Assembly (NCBI GenBank): GCA_911728435.2
Contig: OU452216.1
Location: forward strand, 4,910,342 to 4,974,341
Direction: 5' to 3'
Source: Apoderus coryli
Taxonomy: Eukaryota; Arthropoda; Insecta; Coleoptera; Attelabidae
DNA: 64,000 bases
In this document: in pieces, positions 46,625 to 56,011 of the stretch
Layout: each line of letters begins with the position of its first letter
How positions within the stretch are numbered: the first letter of the stretch is position 1
Translations under genes and position numbers: made by a program
The notes under the pieces: generated by a model
Told to the model about the DNA's origin: nothing
The model's database searches: none
What the model saw: the letters and a program-made list of their open reading frames with translations, nothing else

Positions 46625-47420
46625 CCCTGGAATATATTGAGATGATTTTTTTTAGAAATGGAGCTTGACTAATAGACTACAGGTTTGACCTGTGGTTGAC
46701 TGTAAGTAATTGGTTCTTATGTCATATACAGAGGTAAAAATAAAGTAGAAATTATTCGATAATGACAAATTCATTCATAATTAACCAAGGTCGATAATGT
46801 TTGACACCAAAAAAAATTATAGTAGGATGAAACCCATTGGAAAAGGTTGAGAAAATAACAAAAATGAAAGGAAAAATAAATTACTGCGATCTTAGGTTGA
46901 GAAGGGGGACGGGGTGAGTTTTTAAGGGTAAAAAACGGTTAATCTCGATTTCCGGTAAAGCTGCAAGTCCTATAAGAAAAAGTTAAATAGCAAAGTTGTA
47001 GGTAATAAAAAGATCTACAACTTTTGTATCGACACTTTTTTCACATAACCTCAAACTTTATGTGAAAAATTCGAATAACCGAGTTTTTGGTTTTTTATCT
47101 TTTGCAAAAAAAAATATTTTTTCAAGAAATTTGGTGAAAACTTACCTTTGTATGTCCCAAATATACAGTAATTTTTTTGATTTAAAATATTCATTTTCTC
47201 ACCTTATTTTGACTTAATATCGAAACAGCACCCTAATTTTCAATCGAAAATTCGCACGTCAAAATATCTGCTTTTTTAAAAAAGTTGGTGTGTTTTTTAT
47301 TCGTTGAAATATCTACTTTCTGATGGTATAAAAAAAAATATGCACTACTATGGTAAAGTTTCTCAGAAAATGCAAATAATGAAAAAAACTCGATTCCGAA
47401 TTTTTTTTTTTTTTTTCTAA

Positions 47421-47699
47421 TTACTTCTCCATTAGTTTTTGTCTCTTTGATGGCTTTTCTTCATCGTTAGGTTCGACAAACCTTCCCATTTCTAGTGGAT
47501 CTTCGAAATCTTCAAGACCATCACCGTCTTCGTCTCCAAGGTTATTTCCGGTCTGCATTGGTTCTACATCCACAATTTCAACTTCCTCGTAGGTTTTTTC
47601 TTCCGCATTGGAACATGTTTCAGAACCATGACAATTTGAGCATAAATTTGTGCATTTTAAACCATGTTTTCGGCCCGTTGATGTTGCTTCCAGCCCCAA
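47421..47699 (-). pseudogene. Cys-rich C-terminal fragment of an unidentified transposon protein
   Basis: An open minus-strand stretch reading RKHGLKCTNLCSNCHGSETC followed by an acidic tail (EEKTYEEVEIVDVEP, DEDGDGLEDFEDPLE) and a basic end (KRQKLMEK). The spacing of Cys residues resembles the CXC/tesmin-like Cys repeats that end a group of repetitive insect proteins of unknown function. Upstream coding sequence is cut off by the hAT MITE. Function not assigned. Confidence 0.45.
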
Positions 47700-47745
47700 T
47701 CTGTTGCTGTGTGTTCGTTACCCAGCCAAGTCTGAAGCTGATAAT

Positions 47746-48159
47746 CAGTGTTCCCAATTCGGGTGTAATTACACCGTTTTGGGATATTTTGAGGTCACTG
47801 TGTGTAATTTTCTAACAAGAAATCATTTGGGATAATTTGGTATAATTTGGCCGACTATGTTTTTAGTGATTTCAATTCTCAAATTGTTTTTTGCTTCTTT
47901 TTTTTTGGGATACGACATGACATGACCGCCAGTCTGCGTGCTGCCTGTGACCACTCTTCTTCTAGTATGGCTTCCTACCTGCTACTATAGAGGCAAAATG
48001 CAAAAGCAAACAGCCACAATTTCGACGTTTTTCTTTTTAGTTATTTTTAGGCCTTTTCCATAAGTCTTTTTAATTAGCCATTGGCAACAATGTTGTGTGT
48101 ACAGTGGTGTAATTTGATGCTTTCAGGGATATTTTCGGTCTCAAGTGTTGGGAACACTG
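47746..48159. mobile_element. Non-autonomous hAT MITE with perfect 8-bp duplication
   Basis: Ends cagtgttcccaa and ttgggaacactg are perfect 12-bp inverted repeats of hAT type. The flanking ctgataat at 47738-47745 is repeated at 48160-48167, the 8-bp target duplication that defines hAT insertion. It is 414 bp, non-coding, and nested in the foldback element. Confidence 0.92.
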
Positions 48160-48696
48160 CTGATAATATGCCCTGTAACAATGTTGTTCTGCTGCACCTT
48201 CTGTGGGTGGGAGATTGGCCAATATGAAAGAAGATTTAATTCTTGCCAATTGATATTTTTGAAATCTTAATTAGTTCAATGTTATAGCATTTTTACATTG
48301 ATTAATAGATTTGATTAATTGTAATCCATTTTTTTTATATCTTCTTTGTTCGCATCTTTTTTATAAAAATTATTGGCCAAATTTGACATATTTTTATCGG
48401 CTAATAAAGAGTTGACGATACTTTTCTTTCCTTTTCGGGCAAATCCAGATGTTGTATCGGAACCAGAAAAACAATGGAGAAATGCAACGATATTTTTTAA
48501 GGACTCATATTTGAAACTATTAGATCATTATATGCATTTACCATAGTAGTGTATATTTTTTTTATACCATCAGAAAGTAGAAATTTCAACGAACAAAAAA
48601 CACACCAACTTTTTTAAAAAAGCAGATATTTTGACGTGAGAATTTTCGATTGAAAATTAGGGTGCTTTTTCGATATTAAGTCAAACTAAGGTGATA

Positions 48697-49010
48697 TATA
48701 TATATATTTATTTAAGAAATTGCAGTACAAATTTCAATTTCTCAAGAATATGCTTAAAATAAATATATAGTAGAAATTCCCAACATAATAAAACATACTT
48801 AACTAAACCCTTTCTACTATTTGAGAATTACTAAGCTAAAAGCTTGTCAGCCATTCTCAAATAGTTCAAGCAATAGTTCATCCCTATAAAGACAACGATA
48901 AAGCAAAATAAACAAAGAAAAAAACAGCAATTAATTAATACATAAACAAACACCCTTACTTATATAATATTACATACATGGCCAAGCCAGCAACTAATGA
49001 AAAAATTAAT
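48697..49010. mobile_element. Unclassified insertion in the right arm
   Basis: Sequence between the arm blocks aagtcaaactaaggtga and caatatcaaaaaaatttact has no counterpart in the left arm. It starts with a short (AT)n run and could be a small retroposed fragment on the minus strand. Confidence 0.5.
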
Positions 49011-49568
49011 ATTCAATATCAAAAAAATTTACTGTATGTTTGGGACATACAAAGGTAAGTTTTCACCAAATTTCGTGAAAAAATAAATTTTTTTGCAAAA
49101 GATAAAAATAAAAAACCAAAAACTCGGTTATTCGAATTTTTCACATAAATTTTGAGGTTATGTGAAAAAAGTGTTGATACAAAAGTTGTAGATCTTTTTA
49201 TTACCTACAACTTTGCTACTCAACTTTTTTTCATAGGACTTGCAGTTTTACCCGAAATCGAGATTAACCGTTTTTTATCTTTAAAAACTCTTCCCGACCT
49301 CAGATCGCCCGTAATTTATTTTTCCTCTCATTTTTGTTATATTCTCTACCTTTTCCAATGGGTATCATCCTACTATAATTTTTTTTCACTTTTTACCATT
49401 TTTAAAATTATCGACCCGGGTCTAAAGGATTGCTACATTTAAAAAAAAAATCATCTCAATATGTCACAGGGAAAATGCGGATATTTTTATAATCGATGAG
49501 TAGAACCTTTGGCGTAGAACACTAAACTGACACTCGTTTTACCACTTCACCAAAACACTTCTTTTAAA

Positions 49569-49610
49569 TCTCGACGCGCGTTTCGCTAACAATGTTAGCA
49601 TCCTCAGAGT
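49569..49610 (-). ncRNA. Hammerhead-like motif, left arm
   Basis: Mirror copy of the motif at 49619-49661: CTGAGGA, T, GCTAAC...GTTAGC, GAAA, ACGCGCGT palindrome, C. Stem I is weak here because the spacer side differs (ACT against GAG). Confidence 0.55.
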
Positions 49611-49618
49611 TTTAATTC

Positions 49619-49661
49619 TCTCCTGAGGATGCTAACATTGTTAGCGAAACGCGCGTCGAGA
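49619..49661 (+). ncRNA. Type I hammerhead ribozyme candidate
   Basis: Stem I TCTC/GAGA, core CTGAGGA, one extra T, stem II GCTAAC/GTTAGC (six perfect pairs, loop ATT), core GAAA, stem III palindrome ACGCGCGT, and H17 = C before the cleavage point. All conserved core positions are intact, making this one of the two best candidates for an active ribozyme. Confidence 0.7.
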
Positions 49662-49719
49662 TTTAAAAGAAGTGTTTTGGTGAAGTGGTAAAACGAGTGT
49701 CAGTTTAGCGGATATTTTT

Positions 49720-50760
49720 GTTTAACCGTTGGGCGAATTTTGCCGGTGTGTCTATTTTCGAAAATTGATCGTAAATATTAATTAAACACGCCGATTAAAC
49801 AATAAAAATAAATATAATTGCTCTTCCACCGAATCTGTTTTTTCATGAAGGAACACCAAAATTAGGATTACTACTTGTTGTATAATAAAAAAGTATATAA
49901 GTGTAAACTGACTGTTATAAAATCCACACACCAATTTCTTAATTTTTAATTAAGATATAAGTAATTTTACATTTTTGTTTTGCTTGTTGGCTGGAAAACG
50001 CGGACCAATGATAAAAAACCAAAAAAAAAATAAAAATAGGGAAACCCCACCGTTGGTAAAGCATTTTTTCACCATAAAAATATGAAACGCTATGTTATGA
50101 ACTTAATGAATCTTAATCTATTAGAAATATAGCCACAGTTGTTATATTTTCGATGAAAATGTATTATTATAGGTAACATCAGTAAACTTTCATAAAACTC
50201 TATTATAACTTTCCGAAGTCAGCACATGTTTTATCGAATATACGATACACTGTTTTGGCTTTCAGCAAGCAAACATAAATCTTTAAAAAAAATGATAAAA
50301 ATAATAATAATAATCAAAAACTTGTCCGACCAAGATTTTAACCAATTCCCCCAAAAACTACATAATAGGTATTATCTAGTCGTTTTATATCAATATTGTA
50401 TTTTTAAAAACTGCTTTATACGTCCTGATTTATGGTTGTAAGCATGCCCATTACTTAGGTTTAGGTGTGGACACGTTACTACATTTTACTAGCTGAAACC
50501 TTGTTGGTTCTCAATACATTTTCCGCTCAATCAAACTCAGCTATTAGATTGAAAACTTCAAAACAATCTGTATAATGAAATATACTTATACAGATCTTAA
50601 TTGTTTTGACTACTTTATTTTTGTATTCTAATTTTTCCAAAGTTGTGTTGAAGTTGCGATTTATTTTAACTGGTTTTCCAGTTTCCATTCATAATATTCT
50701 TGGTATCTGGTGAAATATGTATCCAATCTGAAAGGTGAAATTGAAAATAAACATTTGTGA
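49720..50760. other. Non-coding, no supported gene
   Basis: AT-rich; nothing recognised. Confidence 0.45.
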
Positions 50761-50921
50761 ATTTATTTGCGGAAAATAAAAATACTATTTTAGACTACAT
50801 CAAATAACTTTTTTAGTATTGCATCGATTTTCACAAATTTTTTGGCGAGTTTTAGACCGTTTTATTGTCATCATTTTTTCATATCGAAACTACAAAAATT
50901 TCGAGCGGATTTGTTGTTATA

Positions 50922-51120
50922 CAGGGGTGAACAAAAAGTTACATTTACATTTTACGCTAAACTTTTCAACACCCTGTAGAAAAAACTTAAGACCGAAGAA
51001 TGATCTTTTTTACAACATTTTGAAGCCCCGTCTTTTCTGAACATCCTGTTTTTTGATTCATACCGATATCTGTATTCTTAAAGGAATCACACTGCTTTCA
51101 AAGAAATAATGCTTTATTAG
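50922..51120. repeat. Tc1-like element end, copy 1
   Basis: caggggtgaacaaaaagtta here recurs at 53718 (caggggtcaacaaatagtta). Both run on through caacaccctgtagaaaaa, tgatcttttttacaac, gattcataccgatatctg and tttcaaagaaataatgcttt. This copy has no transposase, so it marks a non-autonomous or truncated relative of the element at 53718-57360. Confidence 0.65.
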
Positions 51121-52382
51121 CCATTTATTATTGTCTGTTCAAAAAGAACAAACATATAATGGGTGTATTCTCAAGTCCTTTGTTTGCATCTACTAATACA
51201 ACAAATCCAATCCGGGCCTACCTATGTAATTCTTCCATTTTCTAAATCAAATTGCGCGGACGTCTTCTCTAGTTTTAACAACTCTTTCGGCTTGTTTTGT
51301 TTTTAGTATTTTTTTTATCTCGAACTAAAGTTGTATAGTTCGTCCTCACTATTATCGTCTTTGCTGTTCGAAATTACGATCTCGGTAGCTGAAAAGCCAG
51401 CGATTGTAGTCATTCACCAAAAAAAAAAAAGATGGAACGAACAAAGTCGACAAATTTAAACAAAAACAAACATAAAAATCAACGAAGAAAATTGGATCCC
51501 AAAGATGTTAAAGTCAAACAAACCCATAATCATTCATTAAGAACGTACAGAAAAAACAGCTCTTGGAGCTTTGATTTAAGAGCATCGACCTTAATTTGCT
51601 TACTGGGCTCTATTTGTTTGCCAGGTGATTGGTTCCTTATCGTAGATCTTGCAGCAAATCGATTAAGCTTTCAGTCAGGATAGCAGCTTGGGCATCTATC
51701 GTTATCGCCTTCTATTTGAATACGGCACTGTGTTTTTTTTCGTTTTAAACTGACTTTAGTTTTGTACTTTACTAAATGGTACTTATATAAAAGGATTACT
51801 ACTTACCTTATATTTCTACATTTGTTGTATTATTTGGGAACAAATTGTAAAAATAGATTTAGGAACACACTTCACTTTTCAACTGTATACATTTAACTAA
51901 ACAAAATAAAAAGGACGCGTAAACAAAAAGTCTATGAGAATGTCATAATGTCAATGTTTTGAGTATTCAGTCTATGGTCCGGGTGCATTGATTTTAATGG
52001 TTAGGTTCGTAAAATTAATGCTTAGCATCCATTGAATCAACGATGATCGTTTATTAGTTTTTATGTTCGCTGTTCATAGGTGTATGATTTACAAATTATT
52101 GTGTTAAAGGCGAAGAGCATAAATTAATAAATTTAAAACATTGAAGCAATAAATAGTGACATTATATTGATGAAAAAAAACATAAATTTTCGATGTCTTG
52201 CATTTATTGATTAATGTTTCATCGTACATTGTTTCTATGTATGAAATTATTAATTTATGATCAAAATGAAATTATTAATTTATGATCAAAATTCATTGTA
52301 ACAGTGACCAATTCATAATATTAATGTTCAAAATATTGATGACAACCATTAATTGGTTTTACGTACAATATTTTTTTCAGTG
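51121..52382. other. Non-coding, no supported gene
   Basis: The 83-codon frame at 51432 (basic N-terminus, hydrophobic C-terminus) has no recognisable domain and is not called. Confidence 0.4.
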
Positions 52383-52753
52383 TACAGTCGACTGCTGTTT
52401 ACTTTCGGGCTCATACGCGTAAATTCACGATTCATCACCTGTCACGATGTGATAGACGTGTTTCGGAGCAGCGCGATCGTATTTTTTGAGCATTTCTTTC
52501 GACCAATCGACACGAGCCTTTTTTGAGCGATTGACAAATTGTGTGGGATCCAACGCGAACAATTTTTTTTGACACTCAAATGTTTATGCAATATTGAATG
52601 TATGCTGGTCCCACTAATGCCTAAGGTTGTTGCAATCTCTTGATAGGTCACATGACGATCTTGCAATATCAGTTCGCGCACAGCATCAATGGTTTTCGGA
52701 ACAACAACTGAAGGGTTGCCAAATCCCGAAATATAAAAGGCAAGCCTCGTAGG
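52383..52753 (-). pseudogene. Mariner DD34D fragment, copy 2
   Basis: On the minus strand: terminal repeat tacgaggcttgccttttata, joined after a large 5' deletion to coding sequence VVVPKTIDAVRELILQDRHV, YQEIATTLGISGTSIHSILH, then frame-shifted VDWSKEMLKKYDR and the region of the first Asp. Truncated after that. Same family as 25085-26078 and 58915-59515. Confidence 0.85.
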
Positions 52754-53700
52754 CAGATAGGGTAATAAACTTGTCATTGGTAAAAATTAGAATATAAATT
52801 AAGTTAGTTGAATTGAAAATTAATTACAACGAGGTACATTATTTGTAGTAACGTGTCCCAAAGTTGATGATATCGCTTGTTTGCCGCCTATCTTGTTTGG
52901 GCAGTGTGTTTTGTACAAATTTTTCTTTTATTATTGATTTAAGTATTTATTTTTTGGAGCTACTCCATCCATTTCGCTATTATATTTATAAGTGGTAGAT
53001 TTTAGATATTTGTTAGGACTGATTCGAATATATATTTATATAAAAAAAATATAAGTGTTTTTGAATTGTTGTAAGGCCGCTCATGATATTTATTATTAAA
53101 AAATATATTATGTCAGTTATCAAATTGTTTGGTATAATTTTGTATTTGGATTTATAATAATGTATTAATACATGATTGTGTGTTACCTATAGGTATATTA
53201 TGATCTCATTAATTAAAATTTTGCATAGTGTTAGACTTTAATGATTGTTACATATTATAGTATACTACTAGTTTTGTGGACTACTTTTTTTTCTTGCTGA
53301 TTTACTTAAGTTTAAGTATTTATTTATTTATTATGTTTTGTTAAGTGATTTCATTTTTTCATTGATTGAGATTGGAAATAAATATTTTTTCACTGCGACT
53401 ATACGTTTGTTTTTAAGTAGATTATAACAGTTTAAAATTATATGTTTAAAAAGTATCAGTAGATACCTAAAAAGGCTGTGGTAAACGAAAATCAACGAAT
53501 AATTATTGCACAATTTTTATTTACTTCACATGAAAACAGAACCTACATTTATCAACCAAAATAGCTTCCAAATATGCTTTTGTTTCAATTTAATAAAAAT
53601 ATTAAGACGTAAAGAACATTTGAACAAATTTTGTTCAAAATCAACTTTTGCATTGATTTTAACAATTTCTTTTCGAGTTTCATTTTTTCAAAAATGTCGA
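52754..53700. other. Non-coding, no supported gene
   Basis: AT-rich, nothing recognised. Confidence 0.45.
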
Positions 53701-54095
53701 ACGGATTTGTTGTTATACAGGGGTCAACAAATAGTTACATTTTCAACACCCTGTAGAAAAATCTCACAACGGAATAATGATCTTTTTTGCAACATTTTTC
53801 TGAACAACTTGTTTTTTGATTCATGCCGATATCTGCAGCTGAACTCTGTAAGCCATATAGCGATTAGAGATCACTGTCTTTATGCTATTTTGTACTCTAT
53901 AACGACTGTAATATTGAAACCATATTTTGAAACAAGTTCAGTAACTCATTAGTAATGAATGTGGCCAAAACTAAAGTCGTTATTTTTCAAAGGGGAGGAT
54001 TTGCCCAACAAAACACACTATTTAAATATTCTTGAAATAAAAGTCGACCTCCACACAATAAATTTAATAAATATCCTCAACAAATTACATTTGTC

Positions 54096-54136
54096 ACCAT
54101 ACATGTTTCGCAGCTCCGGGCCGCATCATCAGTGGT
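54096..54136 (-). ncRNA. Type I hammerhead candidate, left arm
   Basis: Exact mirror of the motif at 54600-54640: stem I ACCA/TGGT, CTGATGA, T, GCGGC/GCTGC, GAAA, ACATGT, A. Confidence 0.65.
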
Positions 54137-54599
54137 TATATGAGATTCTTACGAAAAGCTATGTTATACTAGTTAGTACATATTATTTTTGGGAATTTAT
54201 TTATTAACTCACTGTGTGAAAAAAATTTTTTTTTATTCTCTCAAGTCATAAAATAAAAAGTTTTTGAAATGAATTTGTGTTACTAAACATTTAAAAATTA
54301 AACTAAAAAATTTCTAATATTCACATTATTTCTAATGCAAGTTTCGTGCTGTTTCTTTTTGTAAATCATCGAGAAAAAGAAACATAGCACGAAACTTACA
54401 TTAGAACTAATGTGAATTTTAGAAATTTTTTAGTTTAATTTTTAAATGTTTAGTAACACAAATTCATTTCAAAAACTTTTTATTTTATGATTTGCGAGAA
54501 TAAAAAAAAAAAATTTTCACACAGTGAGTTAATAAATAAATTCCCAAAAATAATATGTACTAACTAGTATAACATAGCTTTTCGTAAGAATCTCATATA

Positions 54600-54640
54600 A
54601 CCACTGATGATGCGGCCCGGAGCTGCGAAACATGTATGGT
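54600..54640 (+). ncRNA. Type I hammerhead ribozyme candidate, intact core
   Basis: Stem I ACCA/TGGT, core CTGATGA, one extra T, stem II GCGGC/GCTGC around CCGGA, core GAAA, palindromic stem III ACATGT, and H17 = A before the predicted cut. Stem II differs from that of 1137-1182 and 7073-7119 while pairing is kept. Confidence 0.7.
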
Positions 54641-55925
54641 GACAAATGTAATTTGTTGAGGATATTTATTAAATTTATTGTGTGGAGGTCGACTTTTATT
54701 TCAAGAATATTTAACTATTCTACTCCACTTCGATATGGACTACTTCTTTCGAATGAAAACACACTATTTTACTACTTAAGCGAACCTATTGATCAAGTTA
54801 ATCAATTCACGTATCTTGGCATTCCCTTTTCTAACTCCACGTTATTTCAAAAAGCAGCCTGTAACATCACAAATAAGGCTAAGCAGGCTATTGGGTCAGT
54901 GTTTTCATTAATGGTTAAAACCAAATTAAACTGTTGGAACTCTAGAGTTAAACTCTTTGAATCTTTGGTACTAAGCCTTTTGGCAAACTGTTTGCCTGTA
55001 TGGGGTCAGCGCTACGTCGAAATTATAGAGAGAGTGCAAGTCTGTTTTTTTAAAAAACTCCTCCATCTACCGGCAAGTACCCCTGACTCCGTTGTTCGAG
55101 TAGAAGCAAGGAGAGTAAAACTTGTTTACTCACTCGCTAAGCTTACCCTCAATTGGGTTATCAAAATCTTAGAGATGGATGACAACAGACTGCCAAAATT
55201 ATGTTTTATAAGACAGTTGCACCTCTTGGATAACTCTAACATTATTTACAATCGGGCTCGACAAGTTAAAAACCTGTTTGGATTTATTGACTTTGACTTT
55301 CCCTGGTCACCCCAAATGAACAGTAGATTCTTAAGAAAAAATAAGAAAAACATTCTTACTATGTATTTCGACAAACTTCAAACATTAGACAAAAACCAAG
55401 TATGTAGATCAACCTTTTTAACATTATACCCTCACCTAACTAACACCCTAAATCGTATTAATCTGCGGTTAGCCAGGCGGATCTGCTCGTTTATTGTGGA
55501 TATCCTTAAATTAAGATAATTTATTATGAACGAGTAGGAATTGTGTTTGTGGTTGTAGTTTGTTTTTGTTCTCTTTTTAGTTTTCATATTATTATTGGAT
55601 TGTTTTTTTTTTCTTTGTGTTATTTTTCTTTTGTTTATATATTTGTTAATTGGATAGGATGATAGTTAAGGTGTTATAATGTTATTGTAGTATTGTATGT
55701 ATCAAACCGAGCTCATTGTTGGAAAACTGTATGTTTTGGGAACAATAAAGTTGAATTGTACTCTATAACGACAATCGGCGAAATACGAACGAGCTAAATA
55801 TGTCCAGAATCACTTTTTGAATCTATTTAGCTAGTTCGTATTCTACTGATCGGTGGTACAGGGTATAAAATGACATAAAGAAAGTGATCTCTAATCGCTA
55901 TATGGCTTACAGAGTTCCGCTGCTG

Positions 55926-56011
55926 TATGCTTAAAGGAAAAACACTGGTTTCAAAGAAATAAATGCTTTATTAGCAAAAAAAAAATAAATAAAACATGGA
56001 TAACGGAGGTA
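55926..56011. other. 3' non-coding part of the Tc1-like element
   Basis: Matches the region after the terminal repeat of copy 1 (tttcaaagaaataatgcttt). Confidence 0.5.

Larger units (their letters stand above)
46625..49471. mobile_element. 2.85-kb foldback DNA transposon with long inverted arms
   Basis: The termini ccctggaatatattgagatg and the complement of the right end ccctgtgacatattgagatg agree. The arms (roughly 46800-47380 and 48540-49440) are reverse complements through distinctive blocks such as gttgtaggtaataaaaagat and aaaagcagatattttgacgt. The central part carries a Cys-rich coding remnant (47421-47699) and a nested hAT MITE (47746-48159). The right arm is interrupted at about 48697-49010. 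Superfamily unassigned. Confidence 0.8.
49489..49707. mobile_element. Penelope/retrozyme-like hammerhead palindrome with 12-bp target duplication
   Basis: gcggatattttt at 49477-49488 is repeated at 49708-49719. Between these lie a 33-bp unpaired tail (49489-49521) and a perfect inverted repeat of two arms (49522-49606 and 49624-49707/8) around a 17-bp spacer. Each arm carries one hammerhead motif. Two inverted ribozyme arms, a short one-sided tail and a variable-length duplication fit non-autonomous Penelope-type retroelements. Confidence 0.75.
54024..54755. mobile_element. Penelope/retrozyme-like hammerhead palindrome with 14-bp target duplication
   Basis: aaaacacactattt at 54010-54023 is repeated at 54756-54769. 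The insert is a near-perfect inverted repeat (arms meeting near 54370, right arm ending 54714) plus a 41-bp unpaired tail (54715-54755). Each arm has a hammerhead motif. Removing it restores the LINE reading frame exactly, which proves it is a discrete insertion. Same plan as 49489-49707. Confidence 0.88.
53950..55519 (+). pseudogene. LINE reverse transcriptase C-terminal region, interrupted
   Basis: The first part (about 53957-54023) reads NVAKTKVVIFQRGGFAQQNT and breaks off. It resumes in frame at 54770 with YYLSEPIDQVNQFTYLGIPF, then NKAKQAIGSVFSLMVKTKLN, FESLVLSLLANCLPVWGQRY, RVQVCFFKKLLHLPASTPDS and RRICSFIVDILKLR to the stop at 55519. This is the thumb and C-terminal region downstream of the catalytic FxDD block, which is missing. 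The lineage differs from the copies at 11600-28623. Apart from the nested insertion the frame is open, which suggests a fairly recent copy. The Met at 54632 lies in the inserted palindrome and is not a true start. Confidence 0.85.
53907..55755 (+). mobile_element. 5'-truncated LINE with 17-bp target duplication
   Basis: ttgtactctataacgac at 53890-53906 is repeated at 55756-55772. The insert starts inside a reverse-transcriptase gene and ends with a 3' UTR finishing aataaagttgaa. It interrupts the hairpin MITE and is itself interrupted by the hammerhead palindrome at 54024-54755. Confidence 0.9.
53836..55925. mobile_element. Hairpin MITE split by a LINE
   Basis: cagctgaactctgtaagcca at the left is mirrored at the right (ends tggcttacagagttccgctg ctg). 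The arms continue with gcgattagagatcac and an inner foldback at 55775-55850 (gaaatacgaacgagctaaat and its partner). Comparison with the Tc1-like copy at 50922 shows that the sequence atatctg|tattctt was opened here. Confidence 0.75.

Noticed and set aside
51432..51683. 83-codon frame with basic start and hydrophobic end
   Set aside because: No recognised family, preceded by an A run, no paralogue here; insufficient support.
54632..55519. A 295-codon protein starting at 54632
   Set aside because: Its first ~40 codons lie in the hammerhead palindrome; the real reading frame belongs to a LINE interrupted by that insertion.
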